Assembly: GCF_021729075.1 (NCBI RefSeq)
Contig: NZ_JAJSAQ010000003.1
Span: forward strand, 490,535 to 554,534
Direction of reading: 5' to 3'
Length of the DNA stretch: 64,000 bases
DNA from: Microbulbifer guangxiensis
GTDB lineage: Bacteria; Pseudomonadota; Gammaproteobacteria; Pseudomonadales; Cellvibrionaceae
Shown here in pieces: positions 54,109 to 62,199 of this stretch; positions within the stretch are counted from its first letter, which is position 1, and every line of letters begins with the position of its first letter. The notes beneath the pieces are model-generated. The model worked only from the letters and a program-made list of their open reading frames with translations, searched no databases and had not been told where the DNA came from. The translations under genes were made by a program, and so were the position numbers.

Positions 54109-55952
54109 TGCAGCTACCAAAACCAATCTCCTCTTGGGTAGAAATAATTTCATGCTTCCCTGAAGATGTGTCCGGGCTAATCATTTCCCTTGTTGATCGC
54201 CTATCGCATTTGGTCAACAGCGTGCCGGTTGATGAGGCTGAAGGAATTATTGAGCCTGATGGTCTAGATGGGGTGGGAAGACTTGTACAATATGAACGGT
54301 TGATTCTAAGCGAATGGGTGCTGCAAGAGGAGATTCCTGAGGAGTTTATTCGTCGTGCTGTTTCTGCTGAGCATTTATTTAATGAATTGAAGAGGCATGA
54401 AAATAAAGAGAATCGACACTGCTATGCATTATTTGATTGTGGTCCAGACCAGTTAGGTAAGCCAAGGTTAGTGCAGCTTGCAATTATTATACTGTTGGCG
54501 CGTCGTGCAGAAAAAAACAATGCTCACTTTTTCTGGGGGGTGTTACAGGATGATAAGCGAAAACTCTTTGAGGGGGTGACGCGCGAAGGGATCCTGTATT
54601 GGCTTGGCCAGCGATCTATAGATTTCCCCTGTCATTCATCTATAGCCGGTTGGTTTGACATCTTTTTAAAGCAGGGCGGAGAGTTGATTTCCCCTTCCGC
54701 CGGGGTGAATGATGATAGACATGGGAGACTAAAAGATTTTTGGCTTGTCAGTCAGTCGGATTTCAAAATTCCTACAGATAATGCGCGTAAAGTATTTATT
54801 GAGGAGTCGAAATCAGAGCGAAATAAAATTACAGTTGAGGTTAAGTCCAGTAATTCATCTCGTAAAATATCATTAAATCTTCCCCAAGAAGACGTAAATG
54901 TAAAAATTATTCGGAATCCGTTTGCCGTGGTTAAGAAGGCTGTGATTTCCTATGAGAAGGTGTCTGACGGAGTTTGGGTTGTTAGTCCAAATGGTCGCTT
55001 ATTCGGATACATAAGTAATCATGAAATTCATGTGAATAATATAGATATAAATGATCAACAACAAAAAGAGCCCTGTTATACATTCAGTTTGCCAGAGGGA
55101 CAGTCATGTTTGAGTATGCATATCACGAAGAGACGAGCTGCTTTTTTATGTGCCGATTATAACTATTTTTATATTTATAATTACCCTGTGCCGGGAAAGG
55201 TGAAAAAAATCGTTAAGCGGCAGTCGATTCAACTCCCGGACGGTGCTGGTCGTCTACTGAGCATGATAATTTCGAGAGGGGACGCTGAGTCTGAAACTCT
55301 CTATGTGTTGGACTGTAAAGGGCACTTGCGCGCGCTAGATATTTCCTCAGGTGAAACATTATTTAAAACAACAAGTCAGGATGTTGTCGCATTGGGTGCC
55401 ATTGTTAATTGTGACTATTACGTCGAGTTTGACCGTGAAAGATCTAAGTTGACACTTTGCTGGTATTTATCCTCGCGCAAGATGTCTTCCCGCTCTTTCT
55501 TTTTAGAGGGGAGGTATAAAATCCCGCGATTCCATATATCTGGTAGCGGTGACTGGCGTAAAGGATCGATAGGATGTATTGCATTTGAGGTGGATGAAAA
55601 TACATGGACCCTCATCACCAATAATGAAAAAAAAGAAATAATTGTACAGGAAGATGACGTCGTCATTGGCGCGTGGGCAGGGGAATACGGTTCCGAAAAT
55701 GAAGGTGATGTCCTTGCTTGTACTTCTAAAGGTGGTGGAATTTTAATAGTGCTTAAGTCAGATCGGATGACATTGTGTGCTGTTTATGATGATGAGTTAT
55801 TTCTTTGCAGATTGAGTTCGGATTTTGTTGTGGGTGAGCTAAACCCCAGGCATCCGTTCTTACACTATATCAATCAGGATAAAGAGATGGTCATTGTGGA
55901 TGTTTTCAAAGGTATTGAATTGCTTAGGTTGCCGGGACCTTGGGTAATCTGA
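54108..55952 (+). CDS. Degenerate vWA-like domain fused to predicted beta-propeller
   Basis: A 614-aa protein, the third component of the operon. Residues ~55-200 look like a vWA-type region of MoxR partners: GRLVQYERLILSEWVLQEEI, then EEFIRRAVSAEHLF, then the strand YALFDCGPDQLGKPRLVQLA. The metal site, normally DxSxS, reads DCGPD at 110-114, so the two Ser are Gly and Asp. From about 280 onwards the chain consists of repeating short beta-strand units with W/Y/F-D-x-G turns (VWVVSPNGRLFGYI, TLYVLDCKGHLRALDISSGE), typical of a beta-propeller. No signal peptide or membrane helix, so cytoplasmic. DNA is AT-rich. Its TGA shares a base with the next ATG. Confidence 0.75.
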   Translation: MQLPKPISSWVEIISCFPEDVSGLIISLVDRLSHLVNSVPVDEAEGIIEPDGLDGVGRLVQYERLILSEWVLQEEIPEEFIRRAVSAEHLFNELKRHENKENRHCYALFDCGPDQLGKPRLVQLAIIILLARRAEKNNAHFFWGVLQDDKRKLFEGVTREGILYWLGQRSIDFPCHSSIAGWFDIFLKQGGELISPSAGVNDDRHGRLKDFWLVSQSDFKIPTDNARKVFIEESKSERNKITVEVKSSNSSRKISLNLPQEDVNVKIIRNPFAVVKKAVISYEKVSDGVWVVSPNGRLFGYISNHEIHVNNIDINDQQQKEPCYTFSLPEGQSCLSMHITKRRAAFLCADYNYFYIYNYPVPGKVKKIVKRQSIQLPDGAGRLLSMIISRGDAESETLYVLDCKGHLRALDISSGETLFKTTSQDVVALGAIVNCDYYVEFDRERSKLTLCWYLSSRKMSSRSFFLEGRYKIPRFHISGSGDWRKGSIGCIAFEVDENTWTLITNNEKKEIIVQEDDVVIGAWAGEYGSENEGDVLACTSKGGGILIVLKSDRMTLCAVYDDELFLCRLSSDFVVGELNPRHPFLHYINQDKEMVIVDVFKGIELLRLPGPWVI

Positions 55953-58651
55953 TGCGTAGCTATTGGTACCCGAAAGGGCGGGTGCAAGCGAAAGGGTTTT
56001 TCTATAGCTATGATCAGCCTTTGGAGCCCTTTAAAGAGTTGGTTTTTGGTCTTTGGTCCTGCGAATGCAAACTCTATCGAGTTAAGCGTGGTATCGTTAT
56101 TTTGCTGGTCGAAGAAATGCCCTGCTTTGTCGATTCTCTAGCATATGCGCCATTAATCGAGCAGAATCGTGTGATAAGCAATGTGTTATGGTGTGGGCTG
56201 GAGCATTCCTCGGAAATATTAGATGAGAATTCCCTCTGGCTGCTTCATCGCGGTGAAATCACAATAGAGGCCCTAGAGCCCAATATGCGTTTCGATCCCG
56301 CAATCTGGCTGGATGTTGACACATACCGTTGTGTCAAACTAAAGGCTTTGGGAGAGCTAATCCAACCGAAAGTAGTGAAATCGGAAGCTGGTGTCTCTGT
56401 GAGAGATCTCATGAAAGACCAGGGGTTGGAGGTGAGCCCGAGGTTGAAGTCGGTGCTAAAGGCCCTGGATGAAATAAAAGAGAGTGGCAGCGTTAACCAT
56501 AAGAAGAGTAGCCGCTCGGGTTTTAGGTTTTTGGCAATTGCCAAGGAGGTTGTAGGAGTCCCCAAGAAACTGTTTGGAGCTGTAGCATCGGCCTTTAGAG
56601 GAAGCGGTACATCCAAGTCGAGTAAATCCGTTGGTCAAAATGATAGCGATATAGTCGGTTTTTTTAAAAGAGTCCGTATTGCTTTATCGCAATTGATATT
56701 TGCTTCGAAAATTGGTAAAGCCATTGGGAGGGCTCAGGCGAGATACATAGAAAAATTAATGGGGCAGTTGGGGAGCGGGAATTTGGACGAGGCCCTCCGT
56801 AATGCTATTCCCCTTAGTAATTTGCAGGATGCCTTAAGGTCGCAGGGGCCAAAGATGGGTTCGCCTAAACCAAGAAATTCCTTGCAGATTAATACCCATG
56901 CGCGAGCTTCGTCGCAATCAATTTCGGTTGCAGATACGCTCTTGGGCCGGTTGCGTGCTCTGTATGAAGCTGCCTTTGAGAAGCTTGACAAAGCTGGTGA
57001 CTATAAAAAAGCCGCCTTCATTCTCGCTGAATTACTGAGAGATATTGATAGAGCGGTAATGTATTTAGAAAAGCATGGTCAATATAAGTTAGCGGCAGAA
57101 CTAGCGGAAGGGCAGCAACTTCAGCCGGCAAGGGTTATACGGCAGTGGATACTTGCAAAGGATGTTGAGCGTGCCATGCATATTGCGATTCTTTCTGGAT
57201 GTTATGAGGAGGCAATTACAGCGCTTGGGCACAGCCACCCAAAAGAAGCGAATATTTTACGATGGAATATTGCGAACCTTCACTACAAGGCTGGAAATTT
57301 ACAGGCTGCAATTGATATTGCTTGGCCTCTTGAGGCTAGGCGCGAGGAGATTATCTGCTGGCTCAAAGAAAGTTATCAGTTGGGGGGAGATATTGGCGCT
57401 AAACACCTTGTTAGGTTAGCTGCTCACGATGCCAATAACCATGCAGATTATCTTTCAGAAATTCATCAAGCGCTGAGTGATGCAACGCCCTCTGCTTCAC
57501 TTGCTGTCTATAAAGAGGTCGTTAAATTAAGTGCTGACTTTAAAAATACACAGATTGCGACTCTGGTGTTACGTGCTTATTTGCGGGATGTGGCGGGTCA
57601 GAAAATTTCTCATGAACCAAAAATTTGGGATAAGTTGTGTAAGATCGCTGGTGACCTCACATTGAGAGCCGATGCCCGAAGCCTGAATTTCGATGGTAGA
57701 TTAAATAAAATTTGTTTGAAGGATCAGTCGGCAGTAATAGAGTCAGTGTTTGATAGGGCATATGGTCGCAGGGCGCAGGATTGTGCAGTTTTGCAAAGCG
57801 GGGAAATGTTGATTGCCTTTGGAGAGTCCGGAGTGGAGCTGTGGAGCTCTAAAGGTCGCAAGGTTAAAAGCTTTGCAGTGCCTTGTCATAGCATTGTGAT
57901 AAACGATACTGGAACTAGGGCGCTACTGATAGCCAGGAGGAGTGGGTATCAGGTCATTTCAAAGTTTTCATTGAAAAACTGTATGGTAACGTATTGGTTA
58001 GAATTGCGCCTGAGCTGTTGGGCCAGTAGTTACGATGGGACTGGCTGGTTAGTGGGATATGACGATACCGTTATGATGATTGATACAAATTCAGATGAGA
58101 AGACTGCTCGCTGGGTTGTCAATGATCTAGGCGGTTCTTTGTCTGGTTTAGAACGGACGCCGAGCTATTTTGCTTTCTGTATTGGGTCTGAGGAGCATTT
58201 TGAGATATGGAGCTATAAACTTCCTAATCTCTATTTGAAAGAGCGCTCTCCGTATAAAAGGGAGTCTCTGGGTGCAATAAAGCCGGTAACTTACAGTGCG
58301 AGTGGAGTCCTGGCTGGTTTTAACCCGGAATCCCCTGACCAATTCTATCTTTACCAGGGAAAGCCTTCTGGTAGCTGGGCGACTCTGGGATTTGATGGCG
58401 AAATTGTGAATCTTCGTCTGGATGAACAATGGTTACTTGTGGTGGCAGAGTCGGGAGATAGTGTTTTCGTGCATATATACCCGGTTATTGGGGGTAAGCT
58501 AAACAGGCCCGTGAGAAGCCTCAAATTTTTCGGCTCTACCGATATCAAGATGCGTATCCATAGAGAAAAAGTAGTGGTTTATCATGGCGATGGTAGGGTC
58601 GTCGTACTGGGCTTGGAGACTGGCGCAGTTGAATCTGATTTCATCATATAG
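55952..58651 (+). CDS. bpX6-like protein with helical repeats and predicted beta-propeller
   Basis: An 899-aa protein. The start is set at the ATG at 55952, which shares a base with the preceding TGA; an in-frame TTG at 55940 is less likely. Residues 1-~125 resemble the bpX6 domain of MoxR/vWA systems (GIVILLVEEMPCFVDSLAYA and SLWLLHRGEI). A basic, Ser-rich linker follows (~165-290). Residues ~335-560 are an alpha-solenoid with TPR-like pairs (YEAAFEKLDKAGDYKKAAFI, MYLEKHGQYKLAAELAEGQQ). From ~590 to the end are beta-propeller-type repeats (AVLQSGEMLIAFGESGVELW, GWLVGYDDTVMMIDTNSDE). No transmembrane segment is obvious. It is the last gene of the operon. Likely role: scaffold or recognition module; inferred. 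Confidence 0.7.
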   Translation: MRSYWYPKGRVQAKGFFYSYDQPLEPFKELVFGLWSCECKLYRVKRGIVILLVEEMPCFVDSLAYAPLIEQNRVISNVLWCGLEHSSEILDENSLWLLHRGEITIEALEPNMRFDPAIWLDVDTYRCVKLKALGELIQPKVVKSEAGVSVRDLMKDQGLEVSPRLKSVLKALDEIKESGSVNHKKSSRSGFRFLAIAKEVVGVPKKLFGAVASAFRGSGTSKSSKSVGQNDSDIVGFFKRVRIALSQLIFASKIGKAIGRAQARYIEKLMGQLGSGNLDEALRNAIPLSNLQDALRSQGPKMGSPKPRNSLQINTHARASSQSISVADTLLGRLRALYEAAFEKLDKAGDYKKAAFILAELLRDIDRAVMYLEKHGQYKLAAELAEGQQLQPARVIRQWILAKDVERAMHIAILSGCYEEAITALGHSHPKEANILRWNIANLHYKAGNLQAAIDIAWPLEARREEIICWLKESYQLGGDIGAKHLVRLAAHDANNHADYLSEIHQALSDATPSASLAVYKEVVKLSADFKNTQIATLVLRAYLRDVAGQKISHEPKIWDKLCKIAGDLTLRADARSLNFDGRLNKICLKDQSAVIESVFDRAYGRRAQDCAVLQSGEMLIAFGESGVELWSSKGRKVKSFAVPCHSIVINDTGTRALLIARRSGYQVISKFSLKNCMVTYWLELRLSCWASSYDGTGWLVGYDDTVMMIDTNSDEKTARWVVNDLGGSLSGLERTPSYFAFCIGSEEHFEIWSYKLPNLYLKERSPYKRESLGAIKPVTYSASGVLAGFNPESPDQFYLYQGKPSGSWATLGFDGEIVNLRLDEQWLLVVAESGDSVFVHIYPVIGGKLNRPVRSLKFFGSTDIKMRIHREKVVVYHGDGRVVVLGLETGAVESDFII

Positions 58652-59061
58652 TGAGCATCGCACAGCGATCGGATAGATTATTGATCTTATCTTCAATCTG
58701 CTAGAGCAAGAATTATTTGCTTGTCTTAAATCTTTCTTCGCTGCCTTTGGCATCCAGTCATCTAACTTCGTTTGACCCCGTTCTCCCTAATTCAATTACT
58801 AGCTAACTGTCTTGTGGAAACGGCGTATCGGGCTTGCCTCCCATCGCGAGAGGGTAAATTCTTTAACCCAGTATAAATTGCTCCTCGGTTGTCATTTGTC
58901 TGGCTGCATTATCATTTCAGTGACCTGGAAGGGTGTTGTTTTCTAATTGTTCAGGGAATGCTTTTGTCTTCAGCGAAATCGATAGGTTATAAATGTTTTT
59001 GCAAGCTGGGCGCGCCAGGAAAGGCGACGGCCTTGGGGCACTGTTTGCTGCGTAAGCGGCC
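58652..59061. other. Non-coding right part of the island
   Basis: About 410 bases after the operon contain no convincing gene. GC content rises again towards 59000. No clear terminator is seen directly after the 58651 stop; the hairpins in the neighbouring tandem repeats may serve that purpose. Confidence 0.5.
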
Positions 59062-59498
59062 GTTGCTTGTTGTTGATTGCGCCTCTTCATGAGAAGAGTC
59101 GCAATCGGTCGAACCGGGGTGCCGATCTTGCCGATACTCACAACTCAAAGAAGGCTCTGAACACTAAGGTGATACCCCTGAGTTCTTCTGCCGGCCGGAC
59201 TAACCAAAAAAGCTTTGACTTTTTTGGCTCTGCGGGCTTCGCAACCTGTGGTTGCTCGTTGTTGATTGTGCCGGTGGCACAATCGGTCGAACCGGGGGTG
59301 CCGATCTTGCCGATACTCACAACTGAAAGAAGGCTCTGAGCAGTGAGCTGATGCCCCCGAGTTCTTCTACCGGCCGGACTAACCAAAAAAGCTTTGGCTT
59401 TTTTGGCCCTGCGGGCTTCGCAACCTGCGGTTGCTCGTTGTTGATTGTGCCGGTGGCACAATCGGTCGAACCTGGGGTGCCGGTTCTCGCCGACACTC
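59062..59498. repeat. Tandem repeat, period about 179 bases, with hairpins
   Basis: About 2.4 copies of a 178-179-base unit. The marker CAATCGGTCGAACC starts at 59102, 59280 and 59459 (the last copy reads AACCT). Each full unit carries hairpins. GCAACC-3-GGTTGC is at 59241-59255 and 59420-59434. GATTGTGCC-3-GGCACAATC is at 59264-59284 and 59443-59463. CCAAAAAAG pairs with CTTTTTTGG at 59204-59227, and the 10-bp CCAAAAAAGC stem is at 59383-59406. In the first, partial unit the GATTG hairpin has a different sequence but is still paired (59075-59106). The third hairpin type resembles a bidirectional terminator. The units lie directly downstream of tRNA-Leu. Confidence 0.85.
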
Positions 59499-59505
59499 CG
59501 GCCCA

Positions 59506-59544
59506 AAATTAAAAAAGCCCGCGCATGGCGGGCTTTTTTAATTT
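59506..59544. terminator. Strong terminator after tRNA-Leu
   Basis: A perfect 17-bp stem pairs 59506-59522 with 59528-59544 around a 5-base loop (GCATG). A-rich and T-rich arms make it an intrinsic terminator in both directions. It ends the tRNA-Leu transcript on the minus strand and insulates it from the repeats and the island. Confidence 0.9.
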
Positions 59545-59630
59545 GGTACCAGAGGCCGGACTCGAACCGGCACGGGTTTTACCCCGGGGGATTTTGAATC
59601 CCCTGTGTCTACCAATTTCACCACTCTGGC
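59544..59630 (-). tRNA. tRNA-Leu (anticodon CAA)
   Basis: An 87-nt leucine tRNA on the minus strand. It starts GCCAGAGTGGTGAAATTGGT and has the long variable arm of class II tRNAs (CGGGGTAAAACCCGT). The T loop is GGTTCGAGTCC and the 3' CCA is encoded. The anticodon arm GGGGA-TTCAAAA-TCCCC gives CAA, so it reads UUG codons. The acceptor stem starts with a G-U pair. Its 3' end points towards the repeats and the island. Confidence 0.96.
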
Positions 59631-59673
59631 AGCGGCTCGAGGCGTGGTTTTGGGTGCCTCGGATAGGGGGGTG

Positions 59674-59701
59674 ATTATAGCGATGGGCCGGGGACGGTCA
59701 A
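59674..59701 (-). promoter_or_regulatory. Sigma70 promoter of tRNA-Leu
   Basis: On the minus strand TTGACC (59701-59696) and TATAAT (59679-59674) are separated by 16 bases. This is close to consensus, and the expected start lies about 35 bases before the mature tRNA 5' end. Confidence 0.8.
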
Positions 59702-59768
59702 CCGGATTTGGCGGGGGGCGGGGATTCCGTTAATCTTCGCGGCCTTCCCAACTGCCTAAACTGAAGCC

Positions 59769-60809
59769 ATGCGTCGCCAGGATTTTCATTTCGATCTGCC
59801 CGATGAGCTTATTGCCCGCGCGCCCGCCGAGGAGCGCCGCGGTAGCCGCCTGTTGTGCCTGGACGGCCCCAGTGGCGCCATTGACCACCGCAAGTTCGCG
59901 GAGCTGCCGCAGCTGGTACAGTCCGGCGACCTGCTGGTGTTCAATGATACCCGGGTGATCCCGGCGCGGCTGTTTGGCCGCAAGGAGAGCGGTGGCAAGC
60001 TGGAGATCCTGGTGGAGCGGGTGCTGGACGAGGGCCGGGTGCTGGCCCATATCCGATCGAGCAAGTCGCCAAAGCCGGGTAGCCGTATCCTGCTGGAGGA
60101 TGACAGTGCGCTGGAGATGGTGGCCCGCCACGATGCGCTGTTCGAGCTGGCTTTCCCATCGGAGGGGGTCCTGCCGGTGCTGGAGCGCCTGGGCCATATG
60201 CCGCTGCCACCCTATATCGACCGCCCGGATGACGAGGCGGATCGGGAGCGCTATCAGACCGTCTACAGCCGGGAGGCGGGCGCGGTGGCTGCCCCTACCG
60301 CGGGGCTGCATTTCGATGAGGCGATGCTGGATACCCTGCGCGACATGGGCGTGGAAACCGCGTTCGTGACCTTGCATGTGGGGGCCGGCACCTTCCAGCC
60401 GGTACGGGTGGATGATATCCACGAGCACCAGATGCACAGCGAAGTGCTGAATGTGCCCGAATCCGTCTGTAAGGCAGTGGCGGACTGCTGCGCTCGCGGC
60501 GGCAAGGTGATTGCCGTGGGCACCACCAGTGTGCGGGCCCTGGAGAGTGCCGCCGCCAGTGGTGAACTGAAGCCGACGGTGGGGGAAACCGATATCTTCA
60601 TCTATCCGGGCTACCAGTTCCGGGTGGTGGACCGCCTGATCACCAACTTCCACCTGCCGGAATCCACCCTGATGATGCTGGTGAGCGCCTTTGCCGGCTA
60701 CGAGCAGACCATGAATGCCTACCGGGAGGCGGTGCGCGAGCGCTACCGTTTCTTCAGTTATGGCGACGCCATGCTGATCAGCCGCAACCCCGATGTCAGC
60801 CCCTGGTAA
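59769..60809 (+). CDS. queA: S-adenosylmethionine:tRNA ribosyltransferase-isomerase
   Basis: QueA transfers and isomerises the ribosyl part of SAM onto preQ1 in tRNA to make epoxyqueuosine. The 346-aa product has the family start [20 protein letters not shown], the core [18 protein letters not shown], the metal/SAM-region THVGAGTF-like [16 protein letters not shown], and the ending [12 protein letters not shown]. Length is normal. It lies 36 bases before tgt, with which it shares the queuosine pathway and probably a transcript. Confidence 0.97.
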   Translation: MRRQDFHFDLPDELIARAPAEERRGSRLLCLDGPSGAIDHRKFAELPQLVQSGDLLVFNDTRVIPARLFGRKESGGKLEILVERVLDEGRVLAHIRSSKSPKPGSRILLEDDSALEMVARHDALFELAFPSEGVLPVLERLGHMPLPPYIDRPDDEADRERYQTVYSREAGAVAAPTAGLHFDEAMLDTLRDMGVETAFVTLHVGAGTFQPVRVDDIHEHQMHSEVLNVPESVCKAVADCCARGGKVIAVGTTSVRALESAAASGELKPTVGETDIFIYPGYQFRVVDRLITNFHLPESTLMMLVSAFAGYEQTMNAYREAVRERYRFFSYGDAMLISRNPDVSPW

Positions 60810-60827
60810 CCGGGGGCTGGACTGTAA

Positions 60828-61979
<1,152 letters not shown>

Positions 61980-62057
61980 TCGGGTCGTGGTTGGCATTTG
62001 GCGACCGGACCGATTCCTTGCGGCCCGCCCGGGTGCCCGCGGTCCGGGGCCGTCCAT

Positions 62058-62085
62058 TTGTACCCTCAGGCGATCCCCGTATAAT
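62058..62085 (+). promoter_or_regulatory. Probable promoter of secD
   Basis: A perfect -10 box TATAAT at 62080-62085 lies 16 bases after TTGTAC (62058-62063, 3 of 6 to consensus). The expected start is near 62092, giving a leader of about 108 bases before the secD ATG. Confidence 0.55.
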
Positions 62086-62199
62086 CGGCCCCCACTTGGG
62101 GACGGCCGCGCCTTGCATTCCGCCTGAGGCGCCCGCATATCCTCCGACATTGCCAAGATTTACCGGCTCACAGGGCCGCATTACAACAATGAGAGCAGC

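Noticed and set aside
52565..58651. Reading the operon as a RavA-ViaA or methanol-oxidation (Mox) cluster
   Set aside because: No ViaA-like vWA protein with an intact metal site and no methanol dehydrogenase genes; two predicted propeller proteins point to the bpX ternary type instead.
59062..59498. Tandem repeats as a CRISPR array
   Set aside because: The period is about 179 bases with no short repeat-spacer pattern, the whole unit is repeated, and no cas gene is present.
59138..59506. Repetitive open frame of 122 codons inside the tandem repeat
   Set aside because: The frame exists only because the DNA repeats; its peptide repeats with the unit and it has no ribosome site.
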